Shown: one piece after another, positions 18,201 through 26,708 of the stretch
How positions within the stretch are numbered: the first letter of the stretch is position 1
Layout: every line of letters starts with the position of its first letter
Position numbers and translations under genes: made by a program
Notes under the pieces: generated by a model
What the model saw: the letters and a program-made list of their open reading frames with translations, nothing else
The model's database searches: none
What the model was told of the DNA's origin: nothing
DNA from: DATFXM01 sp035315885
GTDB lineage: Bacteria > Acidobacteriota > Blastocatellia > UBA7656
Assembly (NCBI GenBank): GCA_035315885.1
Contig: DATFXM010000065.1
Location: forward strand, 16,366-80,365
DNA length: 64,000 nucleotides
Direction of reading: 5' to 3'

Positions 18201-18912
18201 CAGCGGTTTCTTCTGGCTGACCAGGATCGATTGTGGGAACGCGAGGTTTTGCTGGTTCATCGGTGGAGTAGGCGCGCGCTACTGCCTCGCCGATCAATTT
18301 GCTGGCCTCGCCCGAAAGTGGCACTGCCAGCCATCGTGGAATTTGCACCATCTCTGAAGTCGGTGGTGCTTCAACGCCCCACATTATTCCGATGACCTTG
18401 TCGCTTGAGACAAGAGGCGATCCAGCGATAACTCGTGCGTCGAGGGGTACCGTGGCTAATTTCAGAGGGATAAATGGCGGCGGTTCCTGCCCAGTACTGG
18501 TGTTCAGCAGCGGTTCCATCCTAGCCGCAACTGTGCCGCGGATGATTCCGATGTCACCAGCGGATGGGCTGCTGTAGAAGGTTTCCCAGGGTTGACCAGC
18601 GGTGAAGTTAGGTTCTATCACAGGCCCGTCGAAGAGAAATGGACCGGGCTCTGTGAGCTTGAGTATTACAATGCCCAGTCGTTCGGATCGATTCTCAACC
18701 GTCGCTTCGATACTTATCGGCTTCTCCGACATCCCGTCGAAGTCCAGCCACACCCTTTGCGTTCCGTTCGGAATCGCGTGGTTCACGCAGATAGCGTGTG
18801 ATGGGGCGACCAGCGTCGCCATTGGAGAAGATATCTCCCGAGGATAGCCCTCGACGGGTGGACCTACGGAAACCCTCGCTGCAAGTTCGGAAAGGAGAGA
18901 ATCTGCTTCCAT
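15226..18912 (-). CDS. Trypsin-like / Clp-N-like / KAP P-loop NTPase fusion, membrane-inserted
   Basis: 1228 residues. N-terminal beta-rich domain (about 25-205) resembling a trypsin-like fold, with GSPLVSSDKVIGIMWG (164-179) in the place of the GDSGGP loop; the catalytic triad is not clear. Residues about 250-395 resemble a double Clp N-terminal repeat (LSQSSRKALANAEAIRVARN, HLEYLIASLFENELG). The KAP-type NTPase has Walker A GDWGSGKS (452-459), FNAWSY (494-499), an inserted coiled coil and two membrane helices (about 654-675, 687-704), and Walker B IVLYIDDLDRC (838-848). A Gly/Ser/Glu-rich linker (about 950-1045) precedes an alpha-helical C terminus. GGAGGTG lies 6 bases before the ATG. KAP NTPases include the phage-exclusion protein PifA; the role here is inferred, possibly defence or signalling. 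Confidence 0.82.
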   Translation of the reverse strand: MEADSLLSELAARVSVGPPVEGYPREISSPMATLVAPSHAICVNHAIPNGTQRVWLDFDGMSEKPISIEATVENRSERLGIVILKLTEPGPFLFDGPVIEPNFTAGQPWETFYSSPSAGDIGIIRGTVAARMEPLLNTSTGQEPPPFIPLKLATVPLDARVIAGSPLVSSDKVIGIMWGVEAPPTSEMVQIPRWLAVPLSGEASKLIGEAVARAYSTDEPAKPRVPTIDPGQPEETADRDLSADMREFDATAFFGKLSQSSRKALANAEAIRVARNRNHVHLEYLIASLFENELGPTRSLFLEHGVDAKALTSMIQESGNVTLPERAQYKTSKIFQLPAVTARVLKALNAAETCAASVGSRQIQSRHLLYGALSVSESKLVSLLNAAGITQTSVPLNGDVVARTPIQESIVYVNSDNPEGKDFLDIERDVRALSAVIAAKDVTPPISIGLFGDWGSGKSFFMRKMDTQIRKCAKGARESKGKSVFCENIVQIWFNAWSYMDTDLWASLATEIFEGLANEIDKDKDLARGTDPATAKARLLASMASARDIVAEEERKRDAAIEELKAVEQHVENLKKSDEEIGKQLGASELARAAYRAVVADKGISDALTEKAKELKIPDAERATSDLKVSLLEVSNTWSALRVALKGWKNPRLWVPLVAVAAAVALFVFVIAPFALKWDLNVAVAKFTTLLTSMTGLITPLVLNARRVLNTLDDFKKEHDALIKQKRDDVEEGCRDLQQQVQQRLAAAEDRAQKARTELNRIEQTLQEMRADRQLLDFIKERSSSSDYVSRLGTVARARRDFKKLSDLMDKNLKERREESTSQRTTADALELPQIDRIVLYIDDLDRCKEAKVVKVLEAVHLLLAFPLFVVVLGVDSRWLLHSLRLHSSAFDSTDSTDNPDEAAHWESTPLNYLEKIFQIPFYLRPMREGGFQRLVHEIVGKVENETVKQSLSETGKQESRETARAAAAAAGGATNEQRSIERETQGNTGTDGSGDQLQTSANNPNSEGGTTETGGSGGTARSAESQHSLEQDKGHSIGGEKEPDTQLEMNPAALRLQSWEREFIKTLHPLITSPRSTKRFVNLYRLIRVSIASEQDLRAFVGTADAGEHRAALLLLAILTGYPDEADELFHDLIVEERTESWWEYIDNWENDVTSGTRTLRLPSEEVAKAASRIRWHELFEKLRLLRKEIPEGQSCDQFVKWAPRVARYSFKSGRVLVSSKDVSFDD

Positions 18913-19214
18913 GCTGCACCTCCGGTCGAGAGGCTTTAGTGGACGAGACTCGGTCGGTGTCAGGAGGCTCCAATACGCGTCCCGAGGAGAACCCCAGCAA
19001 TATAACGACCGAGCGTCCCTCTTTTAATAGACGCAATCCGATCGATCTTTTCGTCGCGAGAACCCTGATTCAGAAGTTTGACTGCTGATTCACTAGTGAA
19101 TCCATTGTCACAGTCCATCGTTGCTGGTTACGAGTGGACCCGTTGGAGCTAGACACCTATAGCGATTCGAATATATTGTCGGATTGGAGGTCAGTCGCCC
19201 CGCCCTGAAGTCCG
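18913..19214. other. Intergenic region upstream of the KAP gene
   Basis: 302 bases between the S9 peptidase 3' end and the KAP-fusion start, both on the minus strand. It should contain the promoter of the KAP gene, but no clear sigma-70 boxes were found. Unlike most gaps in this window it has no heptad or palindrome array. Confidence 0.4.
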
Positions 19215-21281
19215 TCACCTTGTCTGACTTGAGCGCGACTCCTTCGCTCCCGCCGAATCGGGACCGCCCTTGCGCATTAGATACTTGTCGTACCATGCAA
19301 GGTATCGTTCGTAGCGGTCGCGCACGTAGCTGGGTCTCGTGATCCCGTGAAACTGTCCGGGGTAGATCACAAGCTCAGTGTCCCGGCCCAGGCTCTTCAG
19401 CGCCTGATACATCTGTTCGGAGTTGAGCAGTGGCACGTTGAAATCTTTCTCGCCACACAGAAACAGCGTAGGTGTCACTATCTTGTCAGCGTGCAGGAAC
19501 GGAAACGATATCTTCAACCATTTCTCCAGACTCTTCCACGGCGGCCCCAACTCGGCTTCATAGTCGCGAATGTATTGGTCCGTGCCATAGCCTGCGATGA
19601 TGTTGGATATACTCGCGCCGCTGACCGCCACCTTGAAACGTGTGTCCTGGGCAATGGTGTAGTTCGTGAGCATTCCCCCATAGCTCCAACCGCCAATCCC
19701 CAGTTTGTCGGGGTCGGCGATGCCCTGCGCTACTACGTAGTCGACTGCCGCAAGCACGTCCTGCGCGTCCTTGTTTCCCCAATCGGCATAGATCGTCTTC
19801 GAGAAGTCCTGGCCGCGTCCCGAGCTTCCGCGCGGGTTTGCGGTGACTACCACGTAGCCGTGAGCCGCGAACAACTGCCATTCAAAGTCGAATTGATTGC
19901 TGAACTGCGACACCGGGCCGCCATGTATTCGTAACAAGGTCGGATAACGCCGCCCTGCGACATAGTCCGGCGGTTTGGTGACAAAACCATTGATAGCCGT
20001 TCCGTCTTTGCTCTTGAAACTGATCTCCTCGACGGAACCGAGCTTGACCTTAGAGAGCCATTCCTGATTCTGATGAGTGAGCTGCCGCAGTTGGCGGTCG
20101 CCAACAGCAAAAATCTCTCGAGGCGAAAGCGGATCGCTCGAAATCAGGGCGATCTTGTTCGAGTCTCCAACTTCGTAGCCGCTGATCTCGCGACGATCGG
20201 TCATGACCCGCTTGACCGGACCTCCAGCCGCCGGCACTTGTGCCAGAACGCGAGTTCGATCATCCTCGAGAAGACAGTAAACCGAAGACCCATCTCGGGA
20301 CCACTGCGGCCGATTCACGTTTCTATCAAGACCGCTCGTCAGCACTTTTGGCTGACCGCCCGCTACCGGTATCACGGTGAGATTGCGAACCGCATATCCG
20401 ATCAACTCGCCTGGCCCACCCTGAATATAGGCTATTGTCTTACCATCAGGGCTCCACGCGGGTTCGGAGTCCGAGCCCGCGTAGGTGGTCAATTGTCGCG
20501 GGGCCGCGCCTGTCTTGGCCTCAATGATGAAAATGTCTGAGTTGTTGTCGCGATCCGGTTCCTTGCCGCGCTTGCTGACAAACGCGATGGCAGAGCCGTC
20601 TGGAGACCAGGCGGGCTGCGTCTCATCGAAGTCGCCAGTCGTGAGCGGTTCGATCTTCCGCGACTGCACGTCAAACAAGTACAGATGCTGATGCCTGGTG
20701 GTGATGTACCCGACTATGTCGCGCTTGAATTCATACCGGTTGATCACAATCGGCTTGGGAGCCTTCTTTTCCTTTGGATCCTTGGTTTCTTCGGGATCGG
20801 GATCGCGAACCACGAGGATCATTCGCCTGGAGTCAGGTGACCAGTAGTAATCGCTTACGCCGCCCTTCACGTCGGTTAGCTTTTCTGCCTCGCCGCCGGC
20901 GCGGTTCAGCAGCCAGACCTGACTGGCTTCAGCTTCGCCTCCACGACCAGCGAGAAAGGAGAGGTACTTGTTGTCGGGGCTCCAGCGAGGGTTCTGTTCG
21001 CTTTCCTTGCTGAAGGTCAACTGAATTGTCTGGGAGCCGTCCCACCGCGTCATCCAAATATCGCTGGTGCGCTTGTCTTCTTTGACATCCACGGTTCTTA
21101 CGGTGTAAGCGACCCAGTTTCCGTCTGGGGATATCTGCAGCTCGGCCACGTCGCGCATTGCGGCCAGGTCATCGAGACTCAACGGTTGTTTATCGGGAGG
21201 TTGTCCGTTTACGACTCGCGCTGCGCACGGCGACCAGAGGAGAAAACAGACCAACAGGATGCTTGCGATTGATCGATTCAT
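19215..21281 (-). CDS. Secreted S9 family serine peptidase (acylaminoacyl-peptidase-like)
   Basis: A 688-residue alpha/beta-hydrolase peptidase. Signal peptide MNRSIASILLVCFLLWSPCA. A TolB/WD40-like seven-bladed propeller (about 40-400) has repeated SPDG/WSPD motifs. The C-terminal catalytic domain (about 430-670) has nucleophile GGWSYGGM, Asp in CGEKDFNVP, and His in QFHGITRP. The start at 21281 is chosen because GAGAGG lies upstream and it places the signal peptide at the N terminus; an in-frame extension to 21350 would run into the repeat region. It probably degrades short peptides in the periplasm. Confidence 0.92.
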   Translation of the reverse strand: MNRSIASILLVCFLLWSPCAARVVNGQPPDKQPLSLDDLAAMRDVAELQISPDGNWVAYTVRTVDVKEDKRTSDIWMTRWDGSQTIQLTFSKESEQNPRWSPDNKYLSFLAGRGGEAEASQVWLLNRAGGEAEKLTDVKGGVSDYYWSPDSRRMILVVRDPDPEETKDPKEKKAPKPIVINRYEFKRDIVGYITTRHQHLYLFDVQSRKIEPLTTGDFDETQPAWSPDGSAIAFVSKRGKEPDRDNNSDIFIIEAKTGAAPRQLTTYAGSDSEPAWSPDGKTIAYIQGGPGELIGYAVRNLTVIPVAGGQPKVLTSGLDRNVNRPQWSRDGSSVYCLLEDDRTRVLAQVPAAGGPVKRVMTDRREISGYEVGDSNKIALISSDPLSPREIFAVGDRQLRQLTHQNQEWLSKVKLGSVEEISFKSKDGTAINGFVTKPPDYVAGRRYPTLLRIHGGPVSQFSNQFDFEWQLFAAHGYVVVTANPRGSSGRGQDFSKTIYADWGNKDAQDVLAAVDYVVAQGIADPDKLGIGGWSYGGMLTNYTIAQDTRFKVAVSGASISNIIAGYGTDQYIRDYEAELGPPWKSLEKWLKISFPFLHADKIVTPTLFLCGEKDFNVPLLNSEQMYQALKSLGRDTELVIYPGQFHGITRPSYVRDRYERYLAWYDKYLMRKGGPDSAGAKESRSSQTR

Positions 21282-21287
21282 AGTTGA

Positions 21288-21413
21288 GCCTCTCTCGGTG
21301 AGTGGTAAGTGCTGAATGCGCAACCCCGAAGGGGTTGTAGAATTTTGCACACCTTAGCCGCGCACGATTTCTTCAACCCCTTCGGTGTTGTTACTCAGCA
21401 CTCAGCACTCCCT
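21288..21413. repeat. Heptads enclosing CAACCCC/GGGGTTG palindrome
   Basis: Order on the plus strand: AGTGCTGA-like sequence (21308-21317), GCAACCCCGAAGGGGTTG (about 21320-21337), a spacer, CAACCCCTTCGGTGTTG (about 21374-21390), then ACTCAGC heptads ending at 21410. The nitrilase-family stop codon (21414-21416) follows immediately. This has the same composite plan as 2970-3235 and 47948-48202. Confidence 0.85.
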
Positions 21414-22283
21414 TCAGAACTTTCCTATCCCTCCATACATCTCAGGTCGACGATCACGATAGAACTGCCAGTGCGTCCGCACCTCTCGTATCTCGTCCAG
21501 ATTCAAATCCGCTATCAGCAGTTCGTCTTTGTCTTCGCTTGCCTTCGCCAGAATCCGTCCATCCGGATTGCAGAAGTAAGATGACCCAAAAAACTCACCG
21601 ATGTTCCAGGGCGCTTCCGTCCCTACCCGGTTTATTGTCCCAACAAAATAACCGTTGGCAACCGCATGAGCTCGCTGCTCCAGTTCCCAGAGATAGTCCG
21701 CGTGGCCCTTCGTCGTCGCAGACGGAATGAACACGATCTCGGCTCCGTTCAGTCCAAGCGCCCGCGCTCCCTCTGGAAAGTGTCGATCATAGCAGATGTA
21801 GACACCCACTCTTGCGTACTTTGTCTCAAACACCGGAAACCCTAGATTGCCCGGCGTGAAGTAAAACTTCTCCCAAAAACCAGGCAGGCAGTGCGGTATA
21901 TGCGTCTTCCGGTACTTGCCGAGGTATGTGCCATCCGCATCTATCACCGCAGCCGTGTTGTAGTAGACCCCCGTCATTTCCTCTTCGTAGATTGGCACTA
22001 CCATCGCCATCCGATGCTGCCGTGCCACCTCGCACATCAACCGGGTAGTCGGTCCGTCTGGAATTTGTTCTACCAGACCATACCAGTGCGGATTCTGTTC
22101 CGCGCAAAAATACGGGCCGTAGAAGAGCTCCTGCAAGCAGATGATCTGAACGTCCGATTTCGCCGCGTCGCCGATCATCGCAACGTGCTTGTCAATCATC
22201 GCCTGCTTTATCTTTTCAATGGGACTCGTTGACGGCTCTTCGTTGAGAGCTTGAATCAAAGCACACCTGACAACTCTTGGCAT
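21414..22283 (-). CDS. Carbon-nitrogen hydrolase, beta-ureidopropionase-like
   Basis: A 289-residue nitrilase-superfamily amidase. The Glu-Lys-Cys triad is visible in LQELFYGPYF, GKYRKTHIPH and VGVYICYDRHFPEGAR. GNLGFPVFET, INRVGTE and FGSSYF are shared, from memory, with beta-ureidopropionase (N-carbamoyl-beta-alanine amidohydrolase), which releases CO2 and NH3 in the last step of reductive pyrimidine degradation. N-carbamoylputrescine amidase is the main alternative. Start supported by AGAGG upstream. It is 43 bases downstream of a lipoprotein gene on the same strand and two genes downstream of the ssnA-like gene. Confidence 0.88.
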   Translation of the reverse strand: MPRVVRCALIQALNEEPSTSPIEKIKQAMIDKHVAMIGDAAKSDVQIICLQELFYGPYFCAEQNPHWYGLVEQIPDGPTTRLMCEVARQHRMAMVVPIYEEEMTGVYYNTAAVIDADGTYLGKYRKTHIPHCLPGFWEKFYFTPGNLGFPVFETKYARVGVYICYDRHFPEGARALGLNGAEIVFIPSATTKGHADYLWELEQRAHAVANGYFVGTINRVGTEAPWNIGEFFGSSYFCNPDGRILAKASEDKDELLIADLNLDEIREVRTHWQFYRDRRPEMYGGIGKF

Positions 22284-22326
22284 TGGACCTCTCTTCCGTC
22301 GATCGACTGCAACGACTGAAGCTCGC

Positions 22327-23160
22327 TCACCACCGCATCAATCGTGTGATCACCCCCACCGCTTCCGGATCATCCGGGAATATTACCGGCAAATCAGCAT
22401 CCCGCATCGATCCATCCAGGCGCTTGGACGGGACGCGCACGGTACGGTCACCCTGTCTGCGAACCATAACCTTCACCGGACAACCACACGCGCTGTATGT
22501 GAATGTGAACTCGCGTTCCGAACCGTCCGGCCACACATCCTGAACGGGCTTGCCCAGCTCCTTCACCTGCGCGACCAGAATGGACGAGGGGTTCGTGGAT
22601 CCGTCGATCAACAACCCTCTACCCGCACCATTGTCCATAAGGATCGTGAGCTGCTTGTTTCTGGGCGGCGTAGATGAAGGATTGATTCGCGCTCGCCAGA
22701 GGACCGCTCCGGTTCGCCTGAAGATCAGCCACCCAAATCCGGGTCTCTCACTGCTGACATGCATTTGAAGATGAAGCTTGTTGTCAGGCGTCTTCCAACC
22801 GTCGGCATCCAGGATCGCGAAGTCGCGAGGGCCTCCGTCTTCAACCTGGTAACGCCGCTCGATTTCTCGCATTGCGTCGGCGACCTTCGGCACGGGTTGG
22901 CCCAGGTCCAGCTCTACGGTCACCATGACTGCCTGCGCAACATCCATCGTATTCAGGTCCGGCTCGCCGCCGGTTGGCGCCGGAACGGACGCTCCTCCGC
23001 CCGTACCTGACGCGCCGTTGCCCGCAGCCGATGACCCTGAGTTGGCGTTCGAGGTAGCGTTCGTATGAGAGTCTTTTGGCCCGTTACAGGCAGCGCAAGC
23101 CAGCGCTAACTGCAACCCAACTGCAACCGCAATAAACTTGAGATACGTGACTCGGTGCAT
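22327..23160 (-). CDS. Lipoprotein of unknown function
   Basis: 277 residues. Signal peptide with lipobox CAAC (Cys25), then an Asn/Ser/Gly-rich low-complexity linker (about 28-60). A globular domain (about 70-277) of beta-strand character follows, containing YSACGC near residue 228. I do not recognise the domain. It sits between an aminohydrolase and a carbamoyl-amide hydrolase on the same strand with short gaps (46 and 43 bases), suggesting co-transcription, but nothing shows a functional link. The start has a weak ribosome binding site. Confidence 0.75.
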   Translation of the reverse strand: MHRVTYLKFIAVAVGLQLALACAACNGPKDSHTNATSNANSGSSAAGNGASGTGGGASVPAPTGGEPDLNTMDVAQAVMVTVELDLGQPVPKVADAMREIERRYQVEDGGPRDFAILDADGWKTPDNKLHLQMHVSSERPGFGWLIFRRTGAVLWRARINPSSTPPRNKQLTILMDNGAGRGLLIDGSTNPSSILVAQVKELGKPVQDVWPDGSEREFTFTYSACGCPVKVMVRRQGDRTVRVPSKRLDGSMRDADLPVIFPDDPEAVGVITRLMRW

Positions 23161-23206
23161 AGCCGCTTAGTCTAGCGAATGTATTCCAGTTCGCACATGG
23201 CCGCCT

Positions 23207-24544
23207 TCAGATTTGCGACATTCTTTCCCAGAGCCACTCTGACGCGCGACGCGCCCGATCCCTCATCGACGCCGCATCAAAGCACGGCTGCCGGTCTTTA
23301 ATCAAGAACCTGCCGCCTACCATCGTGCTTTCTACTGCACTCGAGCCGAACCCAAAAACGAAATGCCACGCAATATTCTCCGCGTTAATCGGAGTCGGGC
23401 TCTGATAGTCCAGAATCACCAGGTCGGCCGCTGACCCGACATCCAGACTGCTGAGATCCGCTCCAAACAGGTCAGCCGCCACGCGCTGATTGTTAGCAAG
23501 CACTCGCAGCCAGTTGTCGGCTCCGAGTCCGGTGTGGCCGTCCCTGCCTTTGAAATAAGCGAACCGCGTCTCTTCAAACATGTCCGAGCCTATGCCGTCG
23601 GTCCCCAGCAACAACTGAGATTCCATTGCAGAGGTCGAGGCATAACCTACTTGATTGTTCATGTTCGATCTCGGATTGTGAGCGAACCACGCGCCAGTTT
23701 CTTTCACGATGTCGATTTCGCGCGCCGACAGGTGAACGCCGTGCGCGAGTATCGCGCGACTGCCGAGCACGTCGCGCTTCAAGAGTCTTTCAACCAATGG
23801 TTCGCCGTGTGTTTGGCGGGAGTCCTCGACGTCGAGGGCATCTTCGGCTACGTGAATGTGAACGCCCGAGTCAAACTCCTTCGCAAGCTCGGCGCACGCT
23901 TGCAGGGAATCGTCTGACAAGGTGAATGAAGCGTGTGCGCCAACGAGGCCGGCAAACTGGGGCACGGTCGCTTGGCCGGTCGCTCCGGACGCGGGCTGCG
24001 CCAGTCGGCGGCAACTTTCAAGAAAGCGGCGGTTTTCTAAGACTCCGCGATCGCGCTCGACTTTGCCGCCACGGTCTGTGACCTCGTACGACAACACTGC
24101 CCGGATCCCGACTTGTTCGATGGCTTCCTGGATTATCTCGAGCGACCCTGAAATGTGAGCGGGAGATGCGTGGTGGTCGAAGACACAGGTTGTGCCGGCG
24201 GCTGCGGCATCCATCGCGCCAGCCAGAGCGCTATAGTAAATCGTCTGCTCGTCAAGCGCGCGATCGAGCCTCCACCAGATTAGTTCGAGGATCTCTTTGA
24301 AGTTTTGCGGTGTCCGCGGTGGCGGCGGCATGCCTCGGGCGAGAGAAGAATAGAGATGAGTGTGGGCACAAACCATGCCGGGCGCTATGAGTTTTCGGGT
24401 GCAATCGACGAGATGGTCGCCGGGGCGCGAAGTGAGATGGCTTGAGGTCTCGGCTATTCGATCGTCTTCTATCCGGAGGTCGCGTTGCTGGAGACTCGGT
24501 GGGTCAAAGCCGATAACAGTTCCTGATGTAAGTAGAAGTGCCAT
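23207..24544 (-). CDS. ssnA: SsnA-like aminohydrolase
   Basis: A 445-residue amidohydrolase of the TRZ/ATZ group. It closely follows E. coli SsnA as I remember it: PGMVCAHTHLYSSLARGM (metal HxH), WWRLDRALDE, FDHHASPAHISGSL, HIHVAEDALDV, ARSNMNNQVGYA-like sequence and LGTDGIGSDMFEE. Metal-dependent deamination or dechlorination of N-heterocycles is the family chemistry; the SsnA substrate is not established. In E. coli ssnA sits next to molybdenum hydroxylase genes, and here it lies about 2-6 kb from a Cox-like molybdenum hydroxylase. Cytoplasmic. Confidence 0.9.
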   Translation of the reverse strand: MALLLTSGTVIGFDPPSLQQRDLRIEDDRIAETSSHLTSRPGDHLVDCTRKLIAPGMVCAHTHLYSSLARGMPPPPRTPQNFKEILELIWWRLDRALDEQTIYYSALAGAMDAAAAGTTCVFDHHASPAHISGSLEIIQEAIEQVGIRAVLSYEVTDRGGKVERDRGVLENRRFLESCRRLAQPASGATGQATVPQFAGLVGAHASFTLSDDSLQACAELAKEFDSGVHIHVAEDALDVEDSRQTHGEPLVERLLKRDVLGSRAILAHGVHLSAREIDIVKETGAWFAHNPRSNMNNQVGYASTSAMESQLLLGTDGIGSDMFEETRFAYFKGRDGHTGLGADNWLRVLANNQRVAADLFGADLSSLDVGSAADLVILDYQSPTPINAENIAWHFVFGFGSSAVESTMVGGRFLIKDRQPCFDAASMRDRARRASEWLWERMSQI

Positions 24545-24564
24545 CCCCGAAGCCGGGATTATAC

Positions 24565-24780
24565 AACTGAGTACTGAGTTCTGAGTACTGTGGAGATGAG
24601 TGGAAGGTGCGAGGAGAGACGCGGGGACGCGGGGAGGTTGGAGGCGAAGGGGCGAATGGGCGAATGGGTGAAGGCGCGACGCGGCAATCTGCGTCTCAGC
24701 GTCTCTCCTCTCCGCGTCTCGGCGTCACCCATTCGCCCCTTCGCCCATTCTCCTCATCGCCTTATCCCCTCATCTCCTAA
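24565..24780. repeat. Heptads plus octad inverted repeat at the 3' end of the PLP-enzyme gene
   Basis: ACTGAGT/TCTGAGT heptads (24567-24590) adjoin a long imperfect inverted repeat. Its left arm is about 24603-24690 (GAGACGCGGGGACGCGGGG, GGGGCGAATGGGCGAATGGG) and its right arm about 24700-24780 (CCATTCGCCCCTTCGCCC). On the minus strand the last codons and stop of the adjacent gene (24754) continue the same 8-base rhythm (GGAGATGA, GGGGATAA, GGCGATGA). Confidence 0.8.
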
Positions 24781-25995
24781 TCTCCTCTCCAACTCGTTGA
24801 GATCAGGCGCGACGCGCAGAGGCTCAGACAAACGCTTGCCCGGTGCTTCGATGTCTTTCAATCCCGTGCCGGTGATCAACACCAGGACCGTCTCGCCATC
24901 TTTGACCAGTCCAGCTTCGCAACTCTTCACCAATCCCGCAAAAGCGGCTGCAGCAGCCGGTTCCGCAAACACTCCACTGCTCCTCGCCAACCCTAAGATC
25001 GCGGTCCTGATCTCTTCGTCGCTGACCTTTACTCCAAACCCACTCGACTCCCGAATGGCGCGCACTGCCATGGTTGGATCATTCGCCCTGGTGACGTTTA
25101 TGCCGCCGGCAATCGTGGAGCCCGAAGACTCTCGAACTACCCCGTCTCCGTTCACTGCATCCACTATCGATGAAGTCCCCTCTGCCTGTACACCAATCAA
25201 CCGCGGAGAGCGTTCGATAAATCCCAACGCCATTAAATCGCGAAAGCCTTTCCAGATGCCGCTGGCGATGTTGCCGTCCCCCATCGGGACAAAAACCTTA
25301 TCGGGCGGCCTCCAGTTCAGTTGCTCGGCTATCTCGAGCGCGGCCGTCTTCTTGCCCTCGCGCGTGTAAGGGTTGTAGCCGGTGCTGCGCTGATACCATC
25401 CAAAATGTCTGCCGGCTTTCATGCATAGCTCCACTGTCTGATCGTAGCTGCCCTCAACTGCTACAACCACCGAGCCGTATACTTGAAGTTGCGTCAGCTT
25501 TGCGCGAGGTATTGAGGAGGGCACAAAGATGACCGACTTCATTCCAACTGAAGCGCAGACGCCGGCCAGAGCACCACCCGCATTGCCGGAGGAAGCAGTT
25601 GTTATTATCCTGGCGCCGGCTTCGCGAGCCTTGATGACGAGTAGCGCGCTGGGTCGGTCCTTCAATGAGCCGGTGGGGTTCCTTCCCTCGTCCTTTATCA
25701 ACACTGCCTTCAATCCGAGTTGGCGAGCGAGAGACTCGCAGTTCGCCATTGGCGTCCAGCCTACGACCAGAGACGGCAAAGGAGAGTCGTCTCTCACCGG
25801 AAGGAGCGGTCGATACCTCCACATTGAAGACTGGCGGTCTTGTTGGAGAGCCGTACGCGACAGGTTTCTTGCGACGGCACCGTAGTCGTAAACTACGTCC
25901 AGATTGCCGCCGCACGACGGGCACACATATTCGATCTCGGGTGGGAGAAATTCCTGTGCGCACTCACAGCATTTGAATCCGGCTACGCTGTACAT
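24754..25995 (-). CDS. thrC: Threonine synthase-like PLP enzyme
   Basis: A 413-residue fold-type II PLP enzyme. An N-terminal zinc-ribbon-like segment carries CCEC (9-12) and CPSC (25-28). The PLP lysine is Lys112 in NPTGSLKDRP, followed by SSGNAGGAL and the C-terminal phosphate/PLP region GTGLKD. This plan matches zinc-ribbon threonine synthases, which make threonine from O-phosphohomoserine. Neighbours are an SsnA-like aminohydrolase and a molybdenum hydroxylase instead of hom/thrB, so a different substrate (for example an amino-acid ammonia-lyase reaction) is possible. The last residues and stop lie in an 8-base repeat tract. Confidence 0.82.
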   Translation of the reverse strand: MYSVAGFKCCECAQEFLPPEIEYVCPSCGGNLDVVYDYGAVARNLSRTALQQDRQSSMWRYRPLLPVRDDSPLPSLVVGWTPMANCESLARQLGLKAVLIKDEGRNPTGSLKDRPSALLVIKAREAGARIITTASSGNAGGALAGVCASVGMKSVIFVPSSIPRAKLTQLQVYGSVVVAVEGSYDQTVELCMKAGRHFGWYQRSTGYNPYTREGKKTAALEIAEQLNWRPPDKVFVPMGDGNIASGIWKGFRDLMALGFIERSPRLIGVQAEGTSSIVDAVNGDGVVRESSGSTIAGGINVTRANDPTMAVRAIRESSGFGVKVSDEEIRTAILGLARSSGVFAEPAAAAAFAGLVKSCEAGLVKDGETVLVLITGTGLKDIEAPGKRLSEPLRVAPDLNELERRLGDEGIRR

Positions 25996-26128
25996 TCCTT
26001 CATTGAAGCATAACCGCCGGGTTTCTGGCAGCCCCGAGCAACGGGCTCTGTCGAGCTACTGAAGTACGATTGGTACGCCGTCGCCCGGCGCGTCCACGAA
26101 GTCAGAGGAGATATCGAGCTTTGAATGC

Positions 26129-26656
26129 TCAGCCGTTGAACGCTCGACGAAACCACCCTGAGAGCCACCTCAGGGTTGTTCGAAAAAAGCCGTGCTTCGG
26201 CGGTGGCTCGTTACTCTCCGCGAGGGCTTCTGCTTCAATTGCAGTGAAGAACTGGCTGGCCATCATTCGCGCGGCGCCTTGCAGCATTCGCTGACCTACG
26301 CCGGCGATAGTGCCGCCCACCTGAATATCACCGCTGTACTTGACTACGGTGCCGCCCCCGTCCCTGTCCTCGAGATCCAGGTCTCCCGACCCTTTGAGGA
26401 AGCCTGGTTGTCCTTTACCGTCGACTACAATGCGGTAGTGATCGGGGGGACGCATGTCTTCCAGCTTGACGCTCCCGCTGAATACACCCTTGATGCTCCC
26501 GACGCCGGCGCGAAGGGTCGTGGAGTAGCTGGCTTCGCCTGTTCGTTCCAGGCTCTCGCAGCCCGGTATGCAGCGCTTCAAGACTTCAGGATCGACGAGC
26601 GCCTGATAGACCCTCGTCCGGGCGGCGCGCAGTTCCTGGGTTCCTTCGATTTTCAT
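26129..26656 (-). CDS. coxG: CoxG-like protein (SRPBCC superfamily)
   Basis: 175 residues. An SRPBCC-type domain (about 1-145) begins MKIEGTQELRAARTRVYQALVDPEVLKRCIPGCE, a typical CoxG start (quoted here from residue 1 in part). A Pro-rich turn and a C-terminal amphipathic, Trp/Arg-rich helix (about 155-173) follow. CoxG is reported to anchor CO dehydrogenase to the membrane and deliver quinone; the C-terminal helix suits membrane contact. It is the last gene of a coxS-L-M-G order on the minus strand. Confidence 0.87.
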   Translation of the reverse strand: MKIEGTQELRAARTRVYQALVDPEVLKRCIPGCESLERTGEASYSTTLRAGVGSIKGVFSGSVKLEDMRPPDHYRIVVDGKGQPGFLKGSGDLDLEDRDGGGTVVKYSGDIQVGGTIAGVGQRMLQGAARMMASQFFTAIEAEALAESNEPPPKHGFFRTTLRWLSGWFRRAFNG

Positions 26657-26708
26657 TTATCAGGATTGGCGTAGGCTGGGCTGATCTCTTCGTGATAACC
26701 CGGGGCTG

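Noticed and set aside
24558..24563. TATAAT -10 box upstream of the ssnA-like gene (minus strand)
   Set aside because: A perfect hexamer but only 14 bases from the start codon and without a -35 match; could be chance in a repeat flank.
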